NCBI GenBank assembly: GCA_012861695.1
Contig: JAAOOA010000060.1
Coordinates: 1,803,571 to 1,867,570, forward strand
Direction of reading: 5' to 3'
Origin: Trematomus loennbergii
Taxonomy: Eukaryota > Chordata > Actinopteri > Perciformes > Nototheniidae
DNA: 64,000 nucleotides
Program-made: the position numbers and the translations under genes
The notes under the pieces: model-generated
Seen by the model: only the letters and a program-made list of their open reading frames with translations
Database searches by the model: none
Told to the model about the DNA's origin: nothing
In this document: piece by piece, positions 19,907 through 34,900 of the stretch
Layout of the letters: each line of letters begins with the position of its first letter
How positions within the stretch are numbered: the first letter of the stretch is position 1

Positions 19907-22900
19907 CTGAAGGAGGAAGGACACAGAGACAGTGTGAGGGGCAGGAGGTCCAGAGAGAGCTCTGTCCTCCCACACAGAGAACACGGTCTCTGCTGCACCC
20001 TGAGGAGACCCTAACACATCATCACTGCACCCTGAGGAGACCCTAACACATCCTCACACTGCACCCTGAGGAGACCCTAACACCATCATCACTGCACCCT
20101 GAGGAGACCCTAACACCATCATCACACTGCACCCTGAGGAGACCCTAACACCATCCTCACACTGCACCCTGAGGAGACCCTAACACCATCATCACACTGC
20201 ACCCTGAGGAGACCCTAACACCGTCATCACACTGCACCCTGAGGAGACCCTAACACCATCATCACACTGCACCCTGAGGAGACCCTAACACCGTCATCAC
20301 ACTGCACCCTGAGGAGACCCTAACACCGTCATCACACTGCACCCTGAGGAGACCCTAACACCATCATCACACTGCACCCTGAGGAGACCCTAACACCGTC
20401 ATCACTGCACCCTGAGGAGACCCTAACACCGTCATCACACTGCACCCTGAGGAGACCCTAACACCGTCATCACTGCACCCTGAGGAGACCCTAACACCAT
20501 CCTCACACTGCACCCTGAGGAGACCCTAACACCATCATCACTGCACCCTGAGGAGACCCTAACACCATCATCACACTGCACCCTGAGGAGACCCTAACAC
20601 CGTCATCACACTGCACCCTGAGGAGACCCTAACACCGTCATCACACTGCACCCTGAGGAGACCCTACACCATCATCACACTGCACCCTGAGGAGACCCTA
20701 ACACCATCCTCACACTGCACCCTGAGGAGACCCTAACACCGTCATCACACTGCACCCTGAGGAGACCCTAACACCATCCTCACACTGCACCCTGAGGAGA
20801 CCCTAACACCATCCTCACCACTGCACCCTGAGGAGACCCTAACACCATCATCACACTGCCACCCTGAGGAGACCCTAACACCGTCATCACACTGCACCCT
20901 GAGGAGACCCTAACACCGTCATCACTGCACCCTGAGGAGACCCTAACACCATCCTCACACTGCACCTGAGGAGACCCTAACACCATCATCACTGCACCCT
21001 GAGGAGACCCTAACACCATCATCACTGCACCCTGAGGAGACCTAACACCATCATCACACTGCACCCTGAGGAGACCCTAACACCATCCTCACACTGCACG
21101 CTGAGGAGACCCTAACACCATCATCACTGCACCCTGAGGAGACCCTAACACCATCATCACACTGCACCCTGAGGAGACCCTAACACCATCATCACACTGC
21201 ACCCTGAGGAGACCCTAACACCGTCATCACACTGCACCCTGAGGAGACCCTAACACCATCATCACACTGCACCCTGAGGAGACCCTAACACCATCATCAC
21301 TGCACCCTGAGGAGACCCTAACACCATCATCACACTGCACCCTGAGGAGACCCTAACACCGTCATCACACTGCACCCTGAGGAGACCCTAACACCATCAT
21401 CACTGCACCCTGAGGAGACCCTAACACCATCATCACACTGCCCTGAGGAGACCCTAACACCATCATCACACTGCACCCTGAGGAGACCCTAACACCATCA
21501 TCACTGCACCCTGAGGAGACCCTACACACCATCATCACTGCACCCTGAGGAGATCCTAACACCATCATCACTGCACCCTGAGGAGACCCTAACACCATCA
21601 TCACTGCACCCTGAGGAGACCCTAACACCATCCTCACACTGCACCCTGAGGAGACCCTAACACCATCCTCACACTGCACCCTGAGGAGACCCTAACACCA
21701 TCCTCACACTGCACCCTGAGGAGACCCTAACACCATCATCACACTGCACCCTGAGGAGACCCTAACACCATCACACACTGCACCCTGAGGAGACCCTAAC
21801 AGCATCATCACTGCACCCTGAGGAGACCCTAACACCATCATCACACTGCACCCTGAGGAGACCCTAACACCATCCTCACACTGCACCCTGAGGAGACCCT
21901 AACACCATCATCACTGCACCCTGAGGAGACCCTAACACCATCATCACTGCACCCTGAGGAGACCCTAACACCGTCATCACTGCACCCTGAGGAGAGAGAC
22001 CCTAACAGCATCATCACACTGCACCCTGAGGAGACCCTAACACCATCATCACTGCAACCCTGAGGAGACCCTAACACCGTCATCACTGCACCCTGAGGAG
22101 AGAGACCCTAACAGCATCATCATTTACTCAAGTACTGTACTTTATAGATCTTTTCTTTGTTCTACTTGAGTATTTCTATGATCATTCTACGAGTATTTTG
22201 ATACTTTAAGTAGAATATATATCTGCATATTATGTATATATATATGTTTGAAGGACTGACGGAACTGACTATGAGCAGTGTAGCAGGGTTAGGTTGTGTG
22301 ATATACATATAGAATGCTATAATAGTTTCATATAAAGTAAAACTATCACAGTCTTTGTTTCAGGGCACAGCCCCCCCCCCTCATAACCACTGAGGAGCAT
22401 GAAAACTGTGAGCAGTCAGACTGTGGAGCCTCCTGCTGTGAATGTGATCAGGGCATTCCTTCATTAAGAAACATTTAGTAAGTAAATAAAAGTGTGATGC
22501 GGAACATTTGTGTATCTCAGTATGAAAGTTAAAACCATATTTTTATTTCACTGATTCAACACAGATCATCTGAAAAGTGGAATTCATGCAGCATTCCAAC
22601 TCAACAACTATTCACAGTGGAGACACAATTCAATGACCCTGTGCATGGGGGGGCGGGGGGGGGGGGGACGGGGGACGACGACAGTGAGCAGGGAGGACAG
22701 GAACACACAGCGACAGACAGACCAGGCGTCTTCATGCTAAATGTTGTCTGTGCCTGGGGGTGACTTGTGAGAACGTGACATCAAAGTACAGAACAGATCA
22801 CATGATGCACTGATGATTCCTATGAGAACGCAGCATCACACATGAACGCTCAGACACATGGAAGACAGGCAGAGGGAAAGAGAGACAACTCACAGGAAAC

Positions 22901-25900
22901 CTGGCAGGAGGAGGAGGAGGAGGAGGAGGAGGAGAGAAGGAGGAGGAGGAGAAGCAGGAAGAGCAGTCAATCAGGTAGTCAGCTGTTGAGGCGGGCAGGT
23001 GCAAACCAATGGTCCCGACAAAAGGCGAAGGTCATACTCACTTTGGTGGCAGCATTACTCCTCCTCCTCCTCCTCCTCCCCCAGCTCCCCCTCCTCCTCC
23101 CACCCCCGCCCGCGTTGGCCCCGGCTGACGCTGAGGCCTTCCGGACGAGCCGGTACGATGCATCTCTGCTGCGGCGGCGCTGGAGTAGGAGAGAGGACTT
23201 GCCCAGGGGCGGGGGGTGGGGCGAGCGGGGAGGGTGGGTGGTGGAGGTGAGAGGCGGGCCCAGGGGGGTGTCGGTGGATCGGGTGCGGTAGGGATAGGCA
23301 TGGTGGTGGGGGGCGCGTAAGGGGCGGCAAAAGCGGGGAGGGCGGCTGGTGGATGAAGAGGAAGAGGAGTGGTGGTGATGGTGGTGGTGGTGATGGGCGT
23401 GGTGGTGGCGATGGTGTGGGGGAGGTGGGGCGGCAGAGGACGGGGAGCAGAGGTGTGATTGGCTGGCGGGGGGTGAGGATCCCCCAGCAGGCGTCCCTGT
23501 CTAGGGGAGGTGGGGGGGAGGAGGATGTGGTGGAGGAGGAGCGATGGAGGAAGGGCTGGTGGTGGTGGAGGTGGGAGGAGCGGTGGTAGTGGTGGGGCGA
23601 CTGCATCTCAGCGTCTCTCGGGTGAGACAGGAAGGGGGAGGTGTAGCCGCCTGCTGCCGGCATACAGGGTCTCCCAGACGGAGCCTCAGGGGCTACCACA
23701 CCCCTTTGTCCAAGTCCTCTCCACCTGCCACCAAGCTGTCATACGACAGGCTCCGTTGCGGGACGGGTGTGAGGCGGGGGCGTCTGATTGGCTAAGCTCT
23801 TGAAGCTGGTGGAGGGTGGTGGTTGCCTCGGAGAGGGGGTGGTGCCGGCCGAGGTGTGGGGTGGAGCTGGATGAGAAGGAGGGGTACGAACGTCCACCGA
23901 GGGTGTAGCCAGGGATGCCCCCCACCTCTCTTCTCCTCCCTCCTCTCCTCCCCAGCTCCACCCCCCGCCCCCCCTACAGCGTCCCTGCGGTCCAGGCTGG
24001 GCTGGGAGCGGAAACCGGGCTGCTGGCTGGCCTGGAGGAGGGAGGAGGTGGAGGAGTCCTTTGCACTGCCAACACTCTCTCCTCGACTCAGCTGGAGGAG
24101 GGAGGAGGAGGAAAAGGAGGAGGAGGAAGAGGAGGAGGAGGAGGAGGAGAGGGAAAAGAAACAACAAGCAGCTGAGCAAAGGAGCAACCTGGAGTTGAAC
24201 TACTGCTGGTACTTCCTGGTACAACTTGCTGCAGCCTGTCTATTAACCAAAGCACGGAAAAAGGACCACATCACTCCAATTTTAGCAGCTCTACCCTGGC
24301 TCCCAGTAAATTACAGAATCTAATGAAAATACTTCTTACTTACAAAGCGCTTAATGGTCAGGCACCATCCTACCTAAAAGATATTTGAATCCACTATTGC
24401 CCCTCTCGGGCATTACGTCCAGAGTGCAGGTCTGTTAGTGGTTCCCTCAAAACCAGATGAGAGCGTTCAGCTAAGCTCCCTCTCTCTGGAACCAACCGTT
24501 TTTATTGGGGAGGCAGACCGTGTACAAAATATTAAGAGTGTGCTGAAGACCTTCAAAAGCATAAAGTTAAAGCTGCTTTAAGAGTACCCAATGTTGTCAT
24601 CCATTTTATCTTTTTGTTTTGAATGTATTTTTGTTGTATTTGATCAGATTTGATTTGTATTTGCCATGCTATCGTGTCTTTTTATTATTATTGTAAATTC
24701 ATTGATCTTTTAGCACTGTCATTTATGTTTGTTAATCTGTAAAGCCCTCTGAGACAAAGTGTTTGTGATATTGGGCTATATAAATAAAGGTTGATTTGAT
24801 TCCTGCTGCACTCTCACTCCCTCTAGTGTACACTTCCTGACACAACAGCTCCACTCAGGTCAGCTCTGATGCCGAGGGTCTTCAGAATATCACAGTGCTG
24901 AGATGGAGGAGGCTTGGACAGAGGAAGACTCTGCACACCTTACAATAAGGCCGAGCGCGGTCACTGGTCCCGGTCTGGAGACATTTATTCTGAGTTTGTT
25001 TCTCATTTGATCTATGGAGCTGCACCCCCACTCTTTGCCTCTTTGGTGTGGTTTTCACTTCAATTCCCCATTGGTACTTTAAGTATATTTTGATGCTAAT
25101 ACTTTTGTACTTTTACTCGAGTAACATATGGAATGCAGGACTTTTACTTCACTCTGGTACTTCTACTTTTTACCAACTGCATACATGTACTGTAGTAACA
25201 TTTCAGACTGATGAACACATTTTGTACTGTATGGTATGCAGAGGCTGAGCTTGAGGAGAAAAGCTTTAGTTGGATACAGCACACTAACTGTAACACAAGT
25301 TGAATATGTTTATTTCGATACCAATGTTTCTGGTACGGTGTGTGTGAGGGTAAAAAGTCAAATAACAAACAAACACAACAAACGACTGTAAACGGAAATA
25401 GAGTATGAGAAATGGTTGTATGTATGCATAATGTATACATGTTGTGTATCGAGGTCACAAATGTTTCATTACACAAGTCATAATATCCTCGTGAATTTTC
25501 AAATAAACTTTTGTCATCATCACTTCAAAGTAACAACTTATTTTGTTGCTTCTTTTACTTCGTACACCTCAAACTGCAACCAAGGAGAAGAGGGAACATG
25601 ATTCCTCTTTCTGAGTCGTCAGTAGGCTTATCTCTGTATGAGAAGAACCCAGCTGAAACATCAAATTAAATACGAAGGGCACTTGTGGGAACTTGCCTAA
25701 TAGAGTTACATTTAAGCTTTTGATACTGTGTTTGACTACTTCTTTTTGACAAGCTCTTGGTGAATCGACAGGAGACTTCTCATTCAAAACAAAGTTGTGG
25801 ATTGACAAGTAGGAGGAAATGAACCGGACATGGGTAAAAATACTGAGTAGAACCATCCGTACCATGTCTAGATGTACTCGGATACAATCCTTTGATTCAA

Positions 25901-28900
25901 ACACAAAGGACTCTCTATTCCTCAGCCCTATACATTACCCAGAGAGATGAATCCAGTCTCTAGATGTATTAACACAGTAGTTCACCCATGTCCAGGCAAA
26001 CAGAAAGGGGCAGGAAACAAAGAAAATAAGAGGAAAATTGCTTTCAGCACAACCACTTACTGATATTGATCGACAGAAAGCCACTGAGAAACCAAACCCA
26101 GATGAGCGACAGGAAATCAAAAAACAAACAAAAATGGAGATGCATTAGATTGAAAGGCAGGGACAAATGAAAAAAACAAAAACACACACCTTAGTGCATC
26201 TGATATACTTTTAGTTATAGTTACATACTGATAGCTGATTTGTATCCTTCACTGTATTACTCATACCTTGCCTTGCCAAATATGTGAATCATAGAAATCT
26301 GATTATTATCCCTACTTCTGGCAGTGGCGAACTGTCACATGATGTCCCATTCAGAGCATCTGAAGTCATCTAAATTGTATCCCTACATCATTGCACTGCC
26401 ACCAATATTTACTACTAATATAAGCTATCCTGCTCCAATTAACACAAGACCTATTCAGAGATCTACAGTGCATCAGGCAACACTCCTGATTGGATACTAC
26501 AGCTCTGGAAAACATTAAGAGATCACTGCAGCATTATCAGTTTCTCTGGTTTTACTATATAGGTATGTGTTTGAGTAAAATTAACGTTTTCGTTTTTTAA
26601 TTCTATAAACTACTGACAACATGTATCTGTGTTGGAATTCAACAGACACTGGAATGGAATGGCTGCCATACATGTAGAGATTGAGATTTAAGAAACATGT
26701 GGAGTGGTCTCTTCATTTTTTTCAGAGCTGTATCATGTTGAAGAAATGAATATGAAATAGAAACATTTACCAGGGACTTCCCTTTTTCTAGTCTCCTGGA
26801 TTCAGATTTCAGCACGGTATTTCTCAGTGCAGCTTTGAAACTTTTGACCACTCTGTATGAATGAACAACTGGCCTGGCTCTCACATGATTTACATTTCTA
26901 GCTATCAGAAAGAACGAGATGTGTTCATAATGTAAAAATACAAAATGATTATTTCCGATGTCAAATATGGAGTACCTCAAGGCTCAATCCTTGGCCCTCT
27001 TTTTTTGATGTATTTATATGACACCCTTTGGACAAATTATAGTAATTCTAGAAAAAATAAAATCTTAATCTACACTGATAATGCATATCTTGACAGCCGA
27101 TCAGTTCCACATTAATAAATCAATGTCAAGACTGTAACTGTAACTATGTTTTAGGGCTGCTCGATTATGGCAAAAATCATAATCTCGATTATTTGGGTCA
27201 ATAATTGATATCACGATTGTTAAAAACGATTATCCATTTACTTTGAAAACATCACAAAAAAAAAAAATATATATATATAAAATAAAAGAAAGAAAAATCG
27301 TTTTATTTCGATTATGTTGTTTTCATAATCGTTGCAAGCCAAAATCGTAATTGCGATTAAAATACGATAAATTGAGCAGCCCTACTATGTATGCCTGCCA
27401 GATGTGCTCTAGGAGATTCAGCCTAAATCATCGAGGCGGCTGTGTCTCGAGAGGTGAAGCAGTAAGTGTCCTTGGGCAGGATACTGAACCTCAAGTTGCA
27501 GACAGTCACCAGTTCCTTCGTTCAGTATCTCTGCCTGCTTCCTTTTATTGTTTAAAAGATAGAAAAATATGTAGTGCTCTAAATTTGCGAGTGCTCTGAT
27601 TAATAAAGTGTTCTGTAATTGTGTGTAATATAGTACTATATCTGTTTCAATGCCCCCTTACACCCTCCATGTCCCTTTCATTTATGCACCCCTGCTTGTT
27701 CAGATGCAGCCTGCTGTACATGTGTGCATTACCTGGTTGGCGTAAGCATGTGTGAGCGCTGTGTGGTTCTTCCCAGGGCTGTAGGTGGGCCTGTATTTGT
27801 ACATGGTGGGGGTGGGAGGGGCTTTGTTCAGTAGACTGCACTCTGCAGGAGGGTGGGAAGACAAAGAATTGAATAAACTCACTGTGAAGTAGTGAACCAG
27901 AGCATTGTATGGTTAAGAGTCAGAAAGCGTTACCCTCTGTGTTTCCTCGGGTGATCCCAGGGTAGCGGAGCTCCGGTTTGGGAGGAGGTGGAGGCTCGGC
28001 GTCACATGACTGGCTCTCCATCATCTCCAGACTGGACTTGGACTGGATAGAAGAGAAATACAAAGTCAAAGAATCACATGACTGAAATGTAAGTCATGGT
28101 ATTACTTCCCCTCCTTTATTACAAATACCAAATTAGTATCATTCAGAAAAGTGTTTTTCAAATGGCAGTGAGTGTCCTCCTAGGGGTTCTTTGGAGTACT
28201 GCAGGGAGTATGTGAGATCTCCATCTGTCCTAAAATAATAACATCGTAATACATATATTATAAAGATAAAAAAATGATATCCCAATTAAATGCATCATTA
28301 ACTGCAACAAACAATCAAGTGCGATATCACATTGATATCAGGTGCAACTAGGGTCCCAACAAACCAAATGTGGGACAAGGAGTATGTTTGTGTGGGACAA
28401 TGTGGGACACCCTCTCAACAGCATTAGTGATGGGGATGCTTAAGAGAAAGGATGCCACAGCAGTCAGATTTGGTGTGTGTGTGCCTTGAAGCAAGGTGGA
28501 CCACTTCTTCACAACAGGAGCTCTTCTCTCCTCAACGTCCTGCTGGCGTGGCAAAGTATTCATCATACAGTTCATCCATGTCTAGTTTCCCCCTTATCTG
28601 TAGGACCTCCACTGCATCACAGAGATGGGAGAATGTGAACTTGCTCTTCAGTGCCAAGCTTACAACATTCTTCTGGTAGTTGTTGTCTGTGAAGTCATAC
28701 CACTTCTCAAGGTAGTTGAGAGCAGCCTGGTAGAACTTGGAAAGATCATGTTTGATTGCTGCTGCCTTTTGGTCTGGAAACTGTTGGAGGATAGCACTGT
28801 TCTCCATTCCAAAGAAGGAATCAATCTGTCGTTGTTGGAGCTTTGTCTTGAGAGTGAGCATCATGTCATATAGCTCACATACGGTCCCGTCAGACTCAAC

Positions 28901-31900
28901 CATCTTGTGGGTACGTGTCTCCGCACAACCTGAGATTTTTACCCATGTGGTACCGGCATCTTACTGAGTACCGGCAAGGTGCCGGTACTCAGTAAGATGC
29001 CGGTATTCAGCCGCCGGCATGACGCATGACAACAAATATGCCCAGCGTAGATGCACCTAGATGCGTCATGCGTCATGAGATGCCGCCGGTTGTCGCCGGA
29101 CAAGGAGCCGACTGCTAATACAGAAATGCTGTGCCTGTGTTAGAAATGTTGTCTGACGGGGAGCCTTCTCTGGTCGAGCCTCCTGCTCCAAGTTCTGTAG
29201 CACTAGCTCCCACAGAGCCTTCTCTCCCGTCTCTCATTGATTCCCTCTCTCCTTTCCTGCTGAAAGATGGTGAGTGTACTCAGGGACGAGGAGTCATTTA
29301 ACCAGCCGCCAGTAGGAGTCAGCTTTACTTTCTTTTATATCCATAAAGAAAAAGTAAATCTGTTTACAGTTCTGTTTCATATGGATGTTGAGAGGTATCC
29401 ATATATCTCTTCATGTTGCTCTCAAAGTGCACCAGATTGATGCATTTAACTTCAATGTTTAAAAAAAATCTTCCCGGGGAGCATGCCCCCGGACCCCCTA
29501 GAGGGGGTCAGGTCCGCTCCCCACTTATAAATGTAGCACTTTACTATGGGCTCAGAACAGTCTCATAATACACACATGCACACAGAAGGGTTCACACTTG
29601 TATTTCTGGATCCACACTTGTGTTTTTCAATGCACACACAAATGTGTTCCGTTTCATATACATGTAAATAAAATCCAAATGCAGAAAAAAGTTTTACATA
29701 TGTATTTTTGATCCTCACATATTTGTTTTCCTTTTAAATCCCCTGAACCTGCAAACACAACCCGCTTTCTGTGCATGGATCGCTGTGCATTCGTGTGTGG
29801 GTTTTTTGAGACTCCCCTGACGGTCACCCGATTCGTACTTGTAATTTTTCTATCTATAGCCAATCAGATGTCTCCTCAATTCTAAGCCAATCACATGAGC
29901 GCGCCCCCACGAGGGTATGATTTATTGCGTTCATGACGTAGCGCTTCATGTACGCATTTTGCGCTGTCCGGAGCTGACAGGTCCATGGAGCCTGCCTGCA
30001 GGCGCTAATCTCAGGATACACTTCCACTCTCAGTACATTGCCACTTTCCGAGCAAGAAATGCACGCAAATACAAGCCTTTATATTATTAAGGTACAGTGC
30101 CACTTTCCGAACCATTAATGAATGCTTGTGTACACAAAAACGGCAGGCAAAACCGTTTTAAATGTGTGTTTCCTGTATGGCGAATACAGCTGCTTTATTT
30201 ATGTCTGTATGAAGTTGTTGTGAGTGTGGAGGGAGCAGCTACAGGTTAGCTTAGCCTAATCGATCAGTGCACTACGAAGCCAGTGCTAGACAGTGAACTG
30301 TCAACGGGGGAGCCCCGCCGGTCATTATCGGCCGATATTCACTCTTAATAGTTTGATCGGTGCGCTCTATAAAGGCTGATCAGGAGAGCTGGATCTGATC
30401 GATATGGACATAAACGCGAGTGAAGTTTTAGCGAGCTGCATGAGAAACTGACGGGCTGTCAGGAGAGAGGGAGGGAGAGAGGAAAAAAGAGATGATCCTT
30501 ACTCCCGTGTTATTAGCCATATCCGGTCATAGTCCGGTAATTACCTGCTAACGGAAACTCTGCTACACAATTCTTCTTCTTCTTATTATTTATTATTATT
30601 ATTGAAACATGACCGGTAAGTTTCACATTTGTCCGGTAAAATAAATTCTGTCCGCGGAAACCCGGACTGCGCAAAATGCGTATATGAAGCGCTACGTCAT
30701 GAACACAATAAATCATACCCTCGTGGGGGCGCGCTCATGTGATTGGCTTAGAATTGAGGAGACATCTGATTGGCTATAGATAGAAAAAATTACAAGTACG
30801 AATCGGGTGACCGTCAGGGGAGTCTCAAAAAACCCACACACGAATGCACAGCGATCCATGCACAGAAAGCGGGTTGTGTGTTCAGGTGCAGCGGATTTAA
30901 ACGGAAAACAAATATGTGAGGATCAAAAATACATATGTAAAACTTTTTTCTGTATTTAGATTTTATTTACATGTATATGAAACGGAACACATTTGTGTGT
31001 GCATTGAAAAACACAAGTGTGGATCCGGAAATACAAGTGTGAACCCTTCTGTGTGCATGTGTGTATTATGAGACTGTTCTGAGCCCATACTTTACCACTG
31101 CACCCCCTCTAATCTCAGATGCACCCTGAGTCATTTTGTTTAAGTACAATGAGCCTTTCTAAAATATACAGTAAAGAGACAAAACCACCAGCATTAGGAT
31201 ATTGCCAATTCAAGCACTGCACAAAGGTGAACACTGCTTTCAATTCTTCTGTACGTTTTGCAGATGAGGAAAAGTGACTGAATGTTTTGTTCACTACTAG
31301 CTCAATGTCAATGTTCAACCTGTCTCCAGCATTAAAGGGGGGAGGGTTATGAAAACTACATTGTACTATGAATACAAATGTTAAAGGGGTTGATTATCAA
31401 AACAATATTATACTGGGGAAAACTAAATCTCCTTTCATTTTTTTCCATCTATGCATCTATCTGCAATTTTTAATAAACTTTCCACAGAACATTCTTTGTA
31501 TGAATAACATTGAAAGTGAATCTGAATCTTTGATCTCCCTGACCAGGTAATGCGGCTTCACATTTATGTTGACATCATAAAAACTTCAATTTTAACGGTT
31601 GCAGTTTTCAAAATGCATTTATCAAAATGTCCATGCAACTTGAGGCTTCCACTGAATAATCAGTCTCTTACAACACACTTGAAAAGTGTATTGCTATTAC
31701 TTAACTACTAAAAATGACAAAAACTAGCCAGGTAGATTGGTGATTTACCATCAGACCCAGCCTTACTTTGATCTGTCTTTTTAAACTGTGGCTACTGCCA
31801 GAGTATGCTTGACCACCTGGAAATAACCGCTTCTTTCTGCTTCACTCTGAAATCATTTTTTTACCTGTACATTTACTACATATATTATAATACATATCTA

Positions 31901-34900
31901 TCCCTGTGGGAATATTTCATTTGGCAATCAAGCCCATCAATATATTTTTTTAATTTCAAACAGCTTCTAAACCTCCTGCTGCCACCTGGACCTGCCTATA
32001 AGTAGACTAACCAAGTGCAATCTGAGTTACCGAACGTGTGTTTACCAAAAGGCCAAAGCAACTCTATTTGTTTTTGTACCGCCGCTCCGTCCTGCTGATC
32101 TTACCCGGTGCAGATCCCCTGGATGCCGTTGTCCAGGATCTTTGCAGCCAGCTGGGCCTCTGTCAGCTGCGGCCGCAGGAAGGGAGGCTGCACACACACA
32201 CTCTGCACACACTTCTTCCTGCCCAGATACCTGCAGAGAGCACAGACCACACCATGAAGACCAACCACTGCACACATGCACTTCTGTCACAAGATTTCTT
32301 CTAAATGCAGTGATATACTCACCAGAGTTTCTGTTAGAAAAAGAATCTTACCGGTCAACGTGACAAATTGGAAGTTATCTGGTTACATATTAACTGTGGT
32401 TATTATTAAGCTTGAAAACAATTGATAAAGAATGACATCATCAAGGAATGTATACATATTTTATTGCATTTTGTTCTTTAGAAATTCAAGCCTGCATAAC
32501 CGTGGAGCGGCAAGCGCTGTCAGGGATGTAGTATTTTCGCCGAAGCGCACCTATGACGAGCACGGTTATGGCTCTTTTTAAGGGATATCCACCTGCTGGT
32601 AGTAAAGTCTCTCCAGACAGAATCGGCACAACAGGAAAGTTAGCAAACGCCCGGCACCAGGGCGCATCATATCTACTGTAGTGCATTTACTGTTGTATAC
32701 CTAAACTATATGAGCATGTAGGCTACAAAAAAAGAAAAAGGAAGAATATGCACCTGGGTGCCTGTGAGCTGCAGAGGACATGAGAGACATTCTTCCAACA
32801 GCCATTGGTGAAAGGGTTAACACCTCCTCTGAACTTCCCCGTCACCTGAAGAAAGGGAGGGACACCAGAGATATCAAAAGATGAGAGGGAGGATGGATAA
32901 AGTATGAAAGGTTATTGAACATGTCCCCACTCAAATGAAATGAATACAGTATGGGCATGATCACTTATATTCAATATGTTCTGAATAATGTCACTTATTC
33001 TGATAACAAAGCATGTGGGGCTTAAAATATATACCTAGAGAACATCTATGTACCAAGTAGGATTATCACCTGAACTAAAACTGTGTGGAAAAGGGAAAAT
33101 AGCTCATAATGTCAAACTGTAATATTGTTTTTTTCCCTGGTTTCACATCTTTCCAAAGCAGCTGTGGCCACTTTGTTTCTACACCTTAAACAGACATGCC
33201 ATTCTCTGCATTTTCCTATTCTATTGTAGTCATATATCACAAACGGACACTTTTCATTTAGTGCTGGTCTAGATTGTACTCTTGTTATTCTTTACAGAGA
33301 GACAAAATGTACCCAGCTATCTGTGGCTAACAAATATTAACTACAGGATTTCTGGGACTACGAATTGTTACTGAAGTTCCCACCTGTTCATTAGTAGTCC
33401 TGCCTCTGGCCACAAGCACTATGTGGAAGCCAGTGAGACCAGCCACAGGGATGAAGAACAGGCCTGCAACACACATTACAGCCAGCCTGAGAGCACGGGG
33501 GTTAAGGAAAAACCTTAAGAGACAAGATAAATGTTTTGATTTCATGGTGCTATCGAAACTGGTTGTCCAGAATATGTTTAAACTGGTTTGCCATCCCTAA
33601 AAAGGAAAAACGACAAAAAACAGATCCTAAAAGGATACGTGACGATGGCGTGCAGGCGGTCAATATTCTGCCGATGGTAGAGGATGAAGAGCATGCCGAA
33701 GCCAAACACGGCCATGATGTGCACCGTCAGAGAGAGAGGAAGAGGAAGAAGTAGCGGTAGTTCCTCCTGCCGATGCAGTTGTTCACCCACGGACAGTGGT
33801 GGTCGAAGTCCTACAAAAGAAGGGTTAAAAGAAAGAAGAAGAATATTGTACTGTATCTCTGTGCACTGAATTACGTTAAGATTGCATTGAAATACTATTC
33901 AAAATATATATAATATATTTTTAATATATATATATATAAAATATATTGATGTGTTCATGCTCGACTCAGTAAAAACGAGTGTTGGGAGAATATAATAACC
34001 CTATGTGTTCAAGTCTTTGGCGCATAAATACAGTGAAGGAGATATTTTCACAGCAATACAAATAATTTCCGGCAACACTCATAGGCTTTGGTACCAAAGA
34101 CAGTACTTTTAACGGTAAACACCAAATGCAGTCGGCACTGCCAAGTACCACGTCACGTTGAATCAATCTGTGCTAAATGTTGGTACCTGAGAGCGCATCT
34201 GGATGAGAAAATATGAGCTGCAGTCTAGCCGCACCACAAAGAGAGAACTTACACTTTTCAAATCTGGATTTGGAAAATTCTCCCTGCAATATTTGTGAAG
34301 CAAAATGGAAAGCTGTTCGGGGCGGCTCTTCTCATATCTGCTTTCTCCAGAACACGGCTTCATTCTCTGACGATGTTATGCCCGTCTGACAGAGTGACAG
34401 GCTCAGGGGTAAGGGAGGGGTTTTATTTCCATGTGGTGTGTAAAACATTCTAAATAAAATAACAAAATGTTCTTAATAACTTTTAAATTAAGTGGTTGTT
34501 TTTTTACAACTGGCTATTACTTTTTGATAATACAGAGAGAGTAAGGTACCGTACCAAATTCTGGGGACCAGTATGAAATGTGAACGTTACCCAGCCCTAA
34601 TCCACCAGATATCACCTGGACAAGATAAGGCAAATCGTATTATGTATTCGCAAGTTTAATAGCATACATTAAGACAGTGGTTCTCAACTGGTGGGTCGCG
34701 ACCCACTTTTGGGTCGCGGACCGTTTCGAGTGGGTCGCAGATGTTTGTTTTGGGGGAAAACTTTTATTTTGAAGGCCGGATTTTCTAACGCTGTGCATGC
34801 AGTAGGCGTTGGACTGGAAGTACCGGAGACCATAAACGGTTTTGAAAACTTCTGTCACGTAGTGATCATCTTCTCAATAAAACATCTTTGCTGATGTTTT

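Larger units (their letters stand above)
32231..33638. other. zdhhc5 introns 4-6
   Basis: Apart from exons 5 and 6 this is intronic. A - strand frame at 32486-32686 has a transposase-like look but no firm motif. Confidence 0.55.

Noticed and set aside
20780..22086. Long - strand open frames with repeated [11 protein letters not shown] peptides
   Set aside because: They arise from the 33-35-bp minisatellite unit, change frame with unit length, and have no start context, splice signals or homologues.
19995..22120. CRISPR-like array
   Set aside because: Units are contiguous without unique spacers, and the genome is vertebrate; it is a minisatellite.
22842..24323. + strand Gly/Arg/Glu-rich frames opposite zdhhc5 exon 10
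   Set aside because: Shadows of a TCC/GGA-rich coding exon on the other strand.
32486..32686. - strand frame with [14 protein letters not shown] suggesting a Harbinger DDE fragment
   Set aside because: The similarity is a short loose impression; no catalytic acid block or terminal repeat supports it.
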